Shown: piece after piece, positions 42,702 to 52,456 of the stretch | How the letters are laid out: every line of letters starts with the position of its first letter | Position numbering within the stretch: position 1 is the first letter of the stretch | NCBI GenBank assembly: GCA_963931995.1 | Contig: OZ008368.1 | Coordinates: 246,333,887 to 246,397,886, forward strand | Source: Phaonia tiefii | Lineage: Eukaryota; Arthropoda; Insecta; Diptera; Muscidae | Length of the DNA: 64,000 nt | Direction of reading: 5' to 3' | The notes under the pieces: model-generated | What the model saw: only the letters and a program-made list of their open reading frames with translations | Told to the model about the DNA's origin: nothing | The model's database searches: none | Program-made: the position numbers and the translations under genes

Positions 42702-43465
42702 CTGCAAGATGTATATCAGTAGACTGAAATTAAATAAATACATAAATGTAATTGCCAGCGAAAATAAAAGATGGCATAGCCTCTCCATTCAAACAGATCA
42801 GTCCGTTACACTAAACCTCAACTAATCTAGTTAGCCTAATTGGTTAGTCACTTTACTAGTCATAAGTATCATAAGTATCAGTATGATCAAATTATATTTG
42901 AGTGTATAAGAAATCTATCAATTTCACATAAAGGCACCTAATTCTACTGAAATTCGAATGTTAACAAGGTGAGGTCATCTGTCGTCATAGCCGCTTATTT
43001 TTCTACATAATCACGTACATATATGCTACACTCCGCCATCTCCTTCACACCCTGAGACTGTCCACATTCCATGGACTAAATATTATTTGTTAACCAGACA
43101 AACAAACCGCTAACAAGCAAAACCATGTGCTAACTACATCTGCCGCGAATCGTTAAACGATAATGAACAACAATCCATCGTCATCAATCGAAATCGACGC
43201 TAACCAGTTGAACTTTTGAAAAAGTGTGGCTAATTTAGTGCTTTTTGGCGAGAGATCTAAATCGTTTTGTAAAGAAAAAACGCGGAAAAGTGTTCTAGTG
43301 CCTAAATGAAAAAATGCGCTAACTGCTATTTCAATTTCTGTTTGGTGGTTTTATAACTTTTTCGTTCATAATAATATATTAAAATGATCGTATTGAAAAA
43401 CTTCATTGATAATACAGTCAAAAAACAAACACTACCTGTTGTAATAAAATCGTACAGCATCGTGC
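42702..43465. other. No gene seen
   Basis: Unrecognised sequence. A short ATAAGTATCATAAGTATCAG duplication lies at 42860. Confidence 0.4.
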
Positions 43466-43632
43466 AATGTCGGTGTTAATCTACAGATTTACACCGTTCT
43501 CGAACGGTTTTTTCAGAAGCTTTTTCGAAGTGTCGATGGCGAAAGAAAAGTAAGGTGGCAAGAGCAGGGATCGAACCCACGTTCTCATCTACATGAGCCA
43601 CGTGCACTAACCATTCCACCATCGACGGCCAC
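43466..43632 (-). mobile_element. tRNA-derived SINE, head and part of body
   Basis: Minus strand: GTGGCCGTCGATGGTGGAAT, then GGTTAGTGCACGTGG (A box), GGGTTCGATCCCTGC (B box) and TTGCCACCTTA. The body AAAAAGCTTCTGAAAAAACC and GTGTAAATCTGTAG matches the SINE at 55458. GTGGC and GCCAC can pair as an acceptor-like stem. Confidence 0.75.
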
Positions 43633-43679
43633 AATTAAAGATTATTTTTGATGTGTTAACATCTATAGGCGCGGGTACG

Positions 43680-43982
43680 GCCTAAATGCACAAAGTGGAT
43701 ACATCCAAATACAGTTTGTCCGACTGCGATTATACAGATTCTCACACTGCGATCACACAGATTGTCCAACTGCGATCACACATTGTTTGGCGTTAAACTC
43801 CTCCGAAACGGCTGGACCGATTTGTATGAAATTTTGTGTGTACATCGCGTAGGTCTCACAATCGGCCAACATCTATTTTTCATACCCCTAAATGATAAGG
43901 GTGACCCCTATATAGAACACAGATTTGTCCGACTGCGAAACACACATTGTCAGACTGCGAAAAAAAAACACACTAATGTAGC
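43680..43982 (+). repeat. Dispersed repeat with TTGTCCGACTGCGA units
   Basis: TTGTCCGACTGCGATTA-type units recur about six times at 43717-43785 and 43922-43965. They enclose TCCGAAACGGCTGGACCGAT, then AAATTTTGTGTG, CAATCGGCCAACATC and CATACCCCTAAATGA. That core is a motif I recall from repeats in many arthropod genomes; its class is not asserted. Confidence 0.55.
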
Positions 43983-44002
43983 GTCAGCGAATGGTTGTAT
44001 CA

Positions 44003-44110
44003 GGGGGTACCGATGAGACAGCTGTTCAATTTAGTACTTGGAGAACAGATAGAGAATATGCTTTCAAAGAAGAAATGGTGATAGCTGACTGGAATTCAGC
44101 AAAAATGTTT
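44003..44110 (+). repeat. Partial Z-like repeat end
   Basis: ATCAGGGGGTACCGATGAGA and CAGCTGTTCAATTTAG resemble the CAGGGGG starts at 6601 and 16385 and the remnant at 25765. Confidence 0.4.
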
Positions 44111-44469
44111 TCACTTTTGTTTTGATTTTTTCGTTCGTGGCGCGTTCTTAATTTCGGGTAGTTTTGTGAAATATTGTATTAAAAGAGTGGCAAAAAGTGA
44201 TCAAATTAACAAAAAATATAATAACAAATTAGATGCAATACGGTTATTCGGTGGAGGTTAATGAAACACGACACAAATCCTGAAAATCAATCTTCAAAAA
44301 AAGCGAAGCATAGCGCAAAACAAAAGTGAACAAAACGCATTTTCTTTTAATTCGCTATACTCCATATGTTTTCCAAGTCTTCCACGGAACTCGTTAGTAC
44401 AAAAAGAAACTAGTGCACACTCTTGTAGCATTACTCGGTGAGTTGTACTGTGTGTCAGCGGAGCACTCT

Positions 44470-44880
44470 CAGAGCAAAGAGAATAATGACGTGGTTATAC
44501 GTATATAAAAATGAGATAGCAAGAGAGCAACGAAAATTGTGTGAACTCGTATGTAGCGTATGTACGAACACAACACTGTATGTATGAACATGTGACTGTT
44601 GCTTTGCACTCTCTTTGTTTTTTGTGGAAATAAAACAAAAAGTATTAAGCAAGAAAATAATAACACATGTGCTTGCACTGGTCTTTAAATAATTTGAAGT
44701 ATTAATATTATTTAAATGTAACGTCATCATATGACTGAACGCTGTTTTTTATTTTCCAATGTAATATTTACTAATGTGTTCATAGAAATCGAACAGGTAC
44801 CGTGTAACAAAAACGTGTTAACACATCGCCGGTGAGTTCGAACACTGATTGGATTTTTTTCAAATGTAGCTGCTGTTATG
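44470..44880 (-). repeat. Long dispersed repeat K, copy B
   Basis: The inverse of copy A (21895-23640): AAAGAGAATAATGACGTGG, GCAAGAGAGCAACGAAAAT, AAATCGAACAGGTACCGTGT and GTGAGTTCGAACACTGATTG. It contains the empty site of the 999-bp hAT element. Confidence 0.65.
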
Positions 44881-44884
44881 GTTA

Positions 44885-45345
44885 ACTGGTTCACTCTGAT
44901 CTTCAAATTTTCGAAGACGCGTTTCCAGTGGTGTTTAGCGAATAACCCGAGTAATGTTGGCTTCCAATTCCTCAATCATAGCCAGATTATCTATGTACAT
45001 AGATTCTGGATTTTAGCCCCAAAGGAAAAGTCGATCACTTAATCTAGGCGGTCAATACAACGGTCTGAAGCATCAAATCATCACGGCAGGTAATGGGCTT
45101 CAATTTCGGGTAACAACTAGTTCGTTGTCATAGTGCGTTCGTTATCATACATGCGTTCAGGTCGGCCTCATTTTTGAAGAAATAGAGGACAATGATTGCG
45201 CCTCTCCATGCACTGCATCAAGCCGTTGTTTTGTCTGAAATTCTTCGGGTTGCTCTTCAGCCCCAATATTGGAATTTTGTAACAAAAATTTGTTCGAAAA
45301 CAGTATACATTGTTTAAGCTTTTCAATGACCCAAATATTGGCGGT
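44885..45345 (-). pseudogene. Highly decayed DD41D mariner transposase remnant
   Basis: Minus-strand frames, with several stops and shifts, give SNIGAEEQPEEFQ, then LYFFKNEADLNACMI, then PPRLSDRLFLWG (compare PPRSCDLTPLDYFLWG) and MYIDNLAMIEELEANITRVI. The order matches other DD41D copies in the window. No TIRs. Confidence 0.55.
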
Positions 45346-45370
45346 GTTGTGCAGAGATAAGGGGTTTCAT

Positions 45371-45781
45371 TAAAGAGAAAAAATTAATAGAGAAACAACT
45401 CCCCTCATTTGATGTTTCATTTCGTAGGTTCTTCGTCGTAGGTTTGTGCAAATGAGAGATATTCGACGAAAATGAACTTCCACCAGGTGGAGTTACTAGA
45501 ACTGTTGATTTAACTTTTTCATGTCGTTTTAATATAGAACTTTGATATTTAAATGTTTTTTTACCTTTTTGTTAACTATTATTGTTGGTATACATTGTTA
45601 TACTATTTTACCGAACACCCACGAAATTCCCCTGGTGTTGTGTTGTTTGACGTTTTGTACTACTGCCTCTATCTGGTATTATTGAACCCATGCTTCCCAC
45701 CATCCAATGTTTACTTACAACCATATCTATGAAGTAAAAATTATTAAGAGAGTAAGCCTCTCTATTCTAATTTCCTCTATG
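45371..45781 (+). mobile_element. hAT-1 MITE, first of an abutting pair
   Basis: Landmarks are CCTCATTTGATGTTTCATTT, CACCAGGTGGAGTTACTAG and CTCTATCTGGTATTATTGAA. The right end is TCTAATTTCCTCTATG. The left end is altered (TAAAGAG). Flanks GGTTTCAT and ATTTTCAT agree at 6 of 8 positions. Confidence 0.75.
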
Positions 45782-45789
45782 ATTTTCAT

Positions 45790-46213
45790 CATAGAGGAAT
45801 TTAGGATACAGTATTTTTTCTCTCATCTGACGTTTCATTTCACACTCTTCGTTGTATGTTTGTGCAAATGAGAGATATTCGACACGAAAATTATCTTCCA
45901 CCAGGTGGAGTTACAATAACTGTTGATTTAAGTTTTTCATTTCATTTTCGTATAGAACTGTGAAATTTAAATGTATTTTGCACTTTTTCGTTGACTTTTA
46001 TCGTTGGTGTACATTAGTGTTGTATTTAACACGACTATTTTGCCACAAAAACACGGAATGAGTTTGTTGTTGTTTTGTTGGACGTTCGGTACTATTGCCT
46101 CTATCTGGTATTATTGAACACATACTTTCCACCATCAAATGTTCACTTGCAACCATACATATGACGTTAAAAATATTGAGAGAATAAATTACTCTATCCT
46201 AAATTCCTCTATG
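45790..46213 (+). mobile_element. hAT-1 MITE, second of an abutting pair
   Basis: The 424-bp copy runs from CATAGAGGAATTTAGGATAC to TAAATTCCTCTATG, flanked by ATTTTCAT (45782-45789) and GTTTTCAT (46214-46221). It lies exactly 8 bp after its neighbour. Confidence 0.85.
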
Positions 46214-46730
46214 GTTTTCATGTGGAAATGCCAAACAATACTGAACAGAAATATCATGACAGTTTGATATGTCAGAAAATTCAAGCTGGCAAAAGTATCA
46301 CTTACTAATATTCTCATAAAATTCATGAGGGGATTGCGCAGAGCTTCTTACATACAGTGAACTGTGCTCCTTATATTTTTAGACTCGTTGATTGAGAAAT
46401 ACACTCACAGAAAATTCAGTTCAGGCAGCCGAATTAGTCGTAACCGAATTTAGAGGTTGCCACAACCACACTAGAGGTAATCACAGTTTGAAGTCCCGAC
46501 CATCGGGTTCACCGCGCCAATTCTGACGTGTTGTGTCTGGCGATTTTTATAAAAAGACGAGCTCATCTTCTTGTACTGCTCGCAGATAAATGCGGGCATT
46601 TTCTGCAAAAAATTGCGTTTGAATGCGGAAAAAATAATTAAAATTTTTTGAAAACTTTCCTATTAATTACAAAAAATCTCGATATCACCGCGACTGCAAA
46701 ATTGCAATTTTTTAAGTTTTTTTTATTATA

Positions 46731-47661
46731 AAGGGTGTTTTTTCAAGCGCGATAGAACTTCAAATTGTAAAAAATAACACAAAAAATTAAATTTTAATAA
46801 AAAAATTTCTATTATTTGTTTCAGTATACTCTGGCAAATCATCATGAATAGACTCACGCTTGAACAACGCTGCCAAATTATCCAAATTTACTTAGAAGCT
46901 CAGTTGGAAACTGACCCGTTGTTTTATCGCCAAATTGTGTTCAGCGATAAGGCTCATTTTAGGCTTAACGGGTTTGTTAATAAGCAAAATTGACGTATAT
47001 GGAGTGAGACCAATCCACAAGAGACCCTCCAGACTCCATTACATCCAGAAAAATGCACCGTTTGGTGCGGCTTACACGCTGGTGGCATCATCGAACCTTA
47101 TTTCTTTAAAAATGAGGCCGGAGCTCGCGTTACGGTCAATGGAGATCGTTACCGCACCATGATCAATGATTTTCTGTTTGAAAATATGGATGACATTGAT
47201 CCAGACGAGATGTGGTTTCAACAGGAAGGCGCTACGTGCCATACGGCGATCGCAACCATCGACTTATTGAAATCAAAATTTGGCGATAATTTGATTTCGA
47301 GAAATGGACCTGTCAATTGGCCTCCAAGGTCGTGCGATTTGACACCTCTCGATTATTTCCTGTGGGGCTACGTGAAGGCACTGGTTTATGCTGATAACCC
47401 ACAAACAATTGACGCCTTGGAGGCCAACATTGTTCGTGTTCTTCGTGACATACGGCCAGTAGTGCTCGAAAAAGTGGCCAAAAATTGGACGTCCAGAATG
47501 CGCTTCGTCAAGAACAGCCACGGTGCCCATATGCCCGAAATCATTTTCAAATCTTAATGTCACGTATTGATCTTTCGAATAAAAAAAACTTTATTAAAAT
47601 TTAATTTTTTGTGTTATTTTTTTACAATTTGAAGTTCTATCGGGCTTGAAAAAACACCCTT
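46731..47661 (+). mobile_element. DD41D Tc1/mariner with ~70-bp TIRs, TA target
   Basis: TA|AAGGGTGTTTTTTCAAGCGC on the left and GGCTTGAAAAAACACCCTT|TA on the right. The inversion continues through GATAGAACTTCAAATTGTAA and AAAATAACACAAAAAATTAA. 931 bp in all. Different in sequence and TIR from the rosa-like copies at 20050 and 49246, so a second DD41D lineage. Confidence 0.88.
46844..47557 (+). pseudogene. DD41D transposase, N-terminal deletion, one stop, second Asp changed to Glu
   Basis: One frame runs from ATG 46844 (MNRLTLEQRCQIIQIYLEAQ) to the stop at 47557. The helix-turn-helix region is deleted: LEAQ joins LETDPLFYRQIVFSDKAHF. A single TGA lies at 46991 after NKQN. The second catalytic position reads WFQQEGATCHTA where other copies have QQDGA. 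The third Asp is in SCDLTPLDYFLWGYVK, 41 residues on. This is predicted to be inactive on three counts. Confidence 0.88.
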
Positions 47662-48205
47662 TATTTGCTTTCAGAAGTTTGAACGTCAGGTTTGAAATAC
47701 ATATATAGAATTATGTTGTGATAACCGAATTGAAAATGAATTCGGTTGTCCCAACTTAATTCATGAGAAATTCGGTGACAGCAATTGAATTGATGCCAAC
47801 CGAATTCGGTACATGTAACCGTTTTAAGGCAAAACTCGGTTATTACAACCAAACTGATACAAAATTCAATACTTTCAACCGAATTGATGCTAAATTTCGT
47901 TGTTGCACCTGAAATGAAGTCGAATTTGGTACCAATTTCGCTTGTTGCATCCGAATTAATTCCAAATGCGGTTCGTGCAACCGAAATTATAGAAAATTTT
48001 GTTGACTACTAAGTATAATTGAAGATTCAGTTGTCACAATCGCATCACCAATGAAACATGGTAGCTTCAACCGAATTTCAGTTGTGGGCACTAAATTCAG
48101 TCGTCACAACCTCAATTCGGTTGTGGCAACCGCAATTCGAAGACAACAACCGAATTAACGGTTGCTAGAACTTATTTTCAAACAATAAGCTCTCTGAGTA
48201 TATAC

Positions 48206-48329
48206 CTGTTTTTTTATTCCCTGCTAAACTAATTTTTCGACCACTTTGTATGGAGAGCTAAGCGATTTTAAGCGGCTTCCCATGCAAAGTCGTCGAAAAC
48301 TTAGTTTCTCGGGAAATACAAAAACACGC
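48206..48329. mobile_element. W palindromic MITE
   Basis: CTGTTTTTTTATTCCCTGC, TTTTTCGACCACTTTGTATG, AAGTCGTCGAAAACTTAGTT and AAATACAAAAACACGC. It is adjacent to the right end of M1. A hairpin of about 120 bp. Confidence 0.7.
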
Positions 48330-48913
48330 TTTATATACTCGTATGTGCGTATGCCCACTTTTGCATCAATTCCAAACAGTTATTAAGAAGCCTTTTCATG
48401 GCTAATTACTCGATAGTTCATCATAACTAATCGAAGTGCCCGTCGCCATTTCATCCCTCACCGTCAACAAGTTTTATATACTTATGTGAAAAACCTTAAA
48501 CCATTTTATGCTAAAAACTACGCTTTTTTCAATTCCAAATGTTGACACCTCTGTTTTCAAGCCCGAATCAAATTGTGCAATGCGACGCAATGTGATTCAT
48601 GTGCACAATAGAGCGAGCTACTTCCATGAAAACGTGAGTGTGTGAGATACGATAGATAGAAAGAGCCATTGAGAATAAAAATCACACAACATCATAAAAT
48701 TGAGAGTGAACGCACCAAAAAAATGTGGAAATTATCGATAACCAATACAAAACAAAACGAATGGTACTGAATGGAATACAAAGACTCGTTCGTACACACA
48801 TGTGCATTTGAAAGCCCCAAAACACACATGATGATGATAGCGCCGACACCGTAGTTTGTATGTTTGTATTACTATACTATAAATAATGAATGGTACTCAT
48901 TGCATTAGAATAA
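48330..48913. other. No gene seen
   Basis: Unrecognised AT-rich sequence. Confidence 0.4.
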
Positions 48914-49130
48914 CTAAGGTAGAAGTGTTAGAACAGCTGGTTTTATTATTTTCATGTCTTTGATCTGTAGACCTGCCAAATTTAAATGCATTTTGTTTTT
49001 GTACATAATTGTTTACTTTTATTGTTGGTTTACTTTTATACGTTTGTGTTGAATTTGACATAACTATGGGATAAAACAAGAACAATATGCCTGTTGTTGC
49101 CTACAACATAACCTGTACAATTGAATCATG
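48914..49130 (+). mobile_element. hAT-2 MITE, degraded ends
   Basis: GTTAGAACAGCTGGTTTTAT, CTGCCAAATTTAAATGCATT, TTATTGTTGGTTTACTTTTA and CAATATGCCTGTTGTTGCC. A second partial copy begins at 49162 and is cut by the mariner at 49246. Confidence 0.6.
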
Positions 49131-49245
49131 ACGGTTGAATAAATAGCACAAAATGTATCAATTCTAAGGTGGAGGCATTATAACAACTGATTTCGGGTTT
49201 TTCATGTCGTTGTGGTCCGACCTTGTCAAATTCAAACGCATTGTA

Positions 49246-50448
49246 AAGGGGTTTTCTACAGAGACGCTACAAAAGTAAATCGATAGGGACAGCAAACGAC
49301 GCAATATTTTTTCCCTTTTGACATTTCTCTTCAGTAAGGTTTGCCATTTCATCATGGAAAGATATACGAGCCAACAACGAGTCGAAATTATTAAAATTTA
49401 TTACCGAAATTTGGAGTCAGTGGCCTCAACTTTAAGAGCGCTACGTCAAATTTATGGTCGTCATAATCGTCCTAAATTGAATCCACAGGCACAGTACAAA
49501 ATGTTCCCGTGCCAGTGAGAAAGCCCAAATGTGTCTCTCACTCGTCGTTCTCAAGCGTTGGGCATCTCTGTGACGTCGTTGTGGCGAATTTTGCGAAAAG
49601 ATCTTGGCCTACATCCTTACAAGATCAAATTGACGCAAGAACTGAAGCCGCTTGACCACCATAAGCGTCGCATGTTCGTGAATTGGGCTGAGCAACAACT
49701 TGAAAATGATTCGGATTTTCATCGGAAAATCATCTTCAGCGATGAGGCTCATTTCTGGCTGAATGGCTTCGTCAATAAGCAAAATATGCGTTATTGGTCA
49801 GACAGCAATCCACACGTAATCCATGAGTCATCATTGCAAACCGAAAAAATTACGGTTTGGTGCGGTTTATGGGTCGGCGGCGTCATTGGGCCGTACTTCT
49901 TCCGTGATGATCAAGACCGGCACATTACTGTGAATGCGAATCGGTACCGTTCAATGATAACGGAATATTTTTGGCCCCAATTGGATAATATGGACTTGGA
50001 GGACATGTGGTTCGAACAGGACGGCGCCACAAGCCACACAGTGAATGCCACAATCAATTTATTGGAAACCAAGTTTGGTGAACGTGTTATCTCACGAAAT
50101 GGCTCAGTCGATAGGCCGCCTCGGTCGTACGATTTGACGCCGTTAGATTATTTCCTGTGGGGCTACGTCAAGTCTATGGTCTATGCCAACAAGCCAGCGA
50201 CGATTGATGAACTTCGTACGAATATCGAACGTGAAATTGCAGCAGTATCGGCCGATTTATGCTTGAAAACCGTCGAAAATTGGGTTCAGCGTCTGGACTT
50301 CTGCAAGCGTGCCCGTGCTGGCCATGCGAAAGAAATCGAATTCCATACATAATGGCATCGTGACAGGAATAAAGAATTTCATTGGTATCTAAAACCGGTT
50401 TTGTTTTATTTAAAAAAACTTTTATAGCGCTCTTATTGAAAAACCCTT
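49246..50448 (+). mobile_element. DD41D Tc1/mariner element (rosa-like), copy 2, TA target
   Basis: TA|AAGGGGTTTTCTACAGAGAC on the left, TAGCGCTCTTATTGAAAAAC then CCTT|TA on the right. 1203 bp. It landed inside a hAT-2 fragment (ACCTTGTCAAATTCAAACGC just before). It is the most complete DD41D copy in the window. Confidence 0.92.
49354..50352 (+). pseudogene. DD41D mariner transposase (rosa-like), one stop with a short internal deletion
   Basis: ATG 49354 gives MERYTSQQRVEIIKIYYRNL and the first helix-turn-helix. A TGA at 49516 interrupts near KMFPCQ. The same frame resumes with ESPNVSLTRRSQALGIS, then TSLWRILRKDLGLHPYKI, FSDEAHFWLNGFVNKQN, MWFEQDGATSHTV and SYDLTPLDYFLWGYVK. It ends AKEIEFHT. 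The catalytic triad D, D, D with 41-residue spacing is intact. Around the stop a few dozen bases appear to be missing, as the frame before it (NVPVPVR in the next frame) does not join. Total about 333 codons, normal for the group. Confidence 0.88.
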
Positions 50449-52156
50449 TATGTATTTTCTATGTATGCTCGCGATGTCTGCTTAAAATTTTTAATGGGGT
50501 TGTTCGTTCCGAGTTCATTTTGGTTAGTATTACGGTCATCTTTCCACTAAGGCCTTATTTATTATTGTAGTCTTTACCTCACAGTTCAACAATCGTCTTC
50601 GCGACCGATCACCATTTGCGGAGAAGTTGCTACGAACATTTGCGATGAAATCGAATATTATTAGTCATTTGAAGAAACTGTTACATTTATTTTGTATCTA
50701 TATTTTGCCTTTACTTTATTTCCTTTTTTTATTCCATTGTTTGTAGCTGCTAATTTGTGCAAGAGCTGCATGATGTGTCACTCTCATTTTTCCATAGAGT
50801 TAGTATTGTGCAAATATATTTTCGAATTGACACCTCATCGCTCTCAGACGTACCCTTTATTCTCTACTCACTCTTTCGTTTCCCACTCCCTTCAACTATT
50901 AATTCCACTTATTCCCGTCGCCATGTGTGGAATTTCATAAAATATTTATAAATATCCTGTTGTAATCGAGAAGAAATATACCGCATTGGCGATTGAAAGC
51001 AGCACCTACATAGTACATGACTTAAACACAATCAAGGCGTCAAGCAACCGCAACAGGGCACACACAAAGAACATCTAAGAGCTACATATGACTACTATAG
51101 CAACCAACGCGTGTGCATGCAAACTGCCGGCCAATATGTATCGGCGTTGTTGCTATGTCTGGCTACGCAGTCTATGGCAGTCGAATACATAATTCTTCTC
51201 CTTTACTACGACTGTTATAAAACACAAGCAATTTTTTGTTTGTTTATAAGAGATCTATTAATATGATAGCCGGCTTGTGATACTCTGGGGTTTTAAAAGC
51301 TAAACATCTTTAAAGTAGCTGACGACAGCTATGCTGGGCTTCAACGTTTGCTGCAATTCGCTATGTCGTCAACGTCATTCTCAAATTACGTCTGCTGCGC
51401 AGTTTCGAATGCAGTAAAATTAGTATTATAATGGAATAAATGCGATTCAATCCAAGTCCAAGGAAAGCTATTAGGAACCAAGTTTTTAGGGCCAATAAAA
51501 TTCAGAGATTTGCTTATTTTCGTATGGAAAATAATATGAAACACTTAGAGAAAAATTCGATTGAGGCAATCGAATTAGATGCACTCAAATTTCAAGCGAA
51601 AAGGTTTGTTTGTAACAACTGGGCGTATGGAGTTTGCCTAAACTGTTGAAAACTCCGACTTCAACTCTGCAATGTTAAAATTCTGTACTTGGACTCCTAC
51701 TAGATATTCGATTCCGACTCTAACTCCGAATCTAACTCCGAGTCCAACTCCACAAATAAACCAAACGTTTGTTTGTTTAATGGTAGCAATTATGGTGAAG
51801 CACGTGAATATACAAATTATTCCTTTCCAAAATTATAAATAATTTTGTCACAAATCAGCGCTTTAATTTTCTTCTAAGAAACATTAAATGAAAGCTAGTC
51901 CTCGTCACAAACAAAAATCCGTGGTAGAAAATGGGGTCGAAACTGGAACTAAACTACAAAATAGCAGCACCGAAGGGTTTTAAACTTCGGACAATTCAGG
52001 TATAAGAAGTTGGAATATCTTGATGTTTATAAGTCCACATTCACATCCTAAAGATGGCGCCAAAAGATTGTACATGGTAAAATATGCGTATATTCGTAGT
52101 AAGATCAATCCAGAAAATATCTCCGAGATATTTCCATACATAGGACAGTTAAATAC
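50449..52156. other. No gene seen; CTCCGACTCC-type simple repeat
   Basis: Near 51655-51765 there are repeats of AACTCCGACTC / TCTAACTCCGA. The same low-complexity type is at 54395-54525. The remainder was not recognised. A small unrecognised frame MRFNPSPRKAIRNQ... lies at 51440-51649. Confidence 0.4.
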
Positions 52157-52425
52157 TTATCCGGTCTCGAACAACCCCGGGGGGTCAGGGACCTTACAAA
52201 ACCAAGATAAAATATTTCGCCAAACAGTTCGATCTATTGCTTTATCTCTCCAGTTAGCAATACCACATGTACGCAGGGATTCGTCAACTTGATCCCTCCA
52301 GCGGAGTCTTGGTCTTCCTATTTTTCGTCTTCCTTCGAGTTCGGCTGGTTCGTCGTCATCCATTCTACTGACATGACCTAGCCAGTGCAATCGCGTTATT
52401 TTGATCCGCTTAACGATGCCAATGT
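52157..52425 (-). pseudogene. Non-LTR retrotransposon 3' terminal coding fragment (RTE/L1-like)
   Basis: Minus strand: GIVKRIKITRLHWLGHVSRM, then DDDEPAELEGRRKIGRPRLR, then WRDQVDESLRTCGIANWRDK and AIDRTVWRNIL. This is the familiar C-terminus (LRWLGHVxRM...GRPRLRWRDQV...NWRxxAxDRxxWR). It ends at 52157 with FETG. The frame is intact, but only the last ~90 codons are present. Confidence 0.8.
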
Positions 52426-52456
52426 CAGGACAGTTAAATACTTATATTAAAAGTTA

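Larger units (their letters stand above)
46402..48200 (+). mobile_element. M family element, copy M1, interrupted by a DD41D mariner
   Basis: TA|CACTCACAGAAAATTCAG on the left, ATAAGCTCTCTGAGTA|TA on the right. The left flank region has GGCAGCCGAATTAGTCGTAA and GGTTGCCACAACCACACTAG. The right part holds AATTCGGTTGT/ACAACCGAAT words to 48165. Without the mariner at 46731-47661 it is about 870 bp. It has few of the tandem units seen in M2. Confidence 0.6.

Noticed and set aside
43554..43632. Functional tRNA gene
   Set aside because: A and B boxes and an acceptor-like pairing are present, but the sequence is the head of a SINE whose body follows, and the cloverleaf is not convincing.
47273..47563. 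96-codon minus-strand ORF
   Set aside because: It is antisense to the DD41D catalytic domain at 46844-47557.
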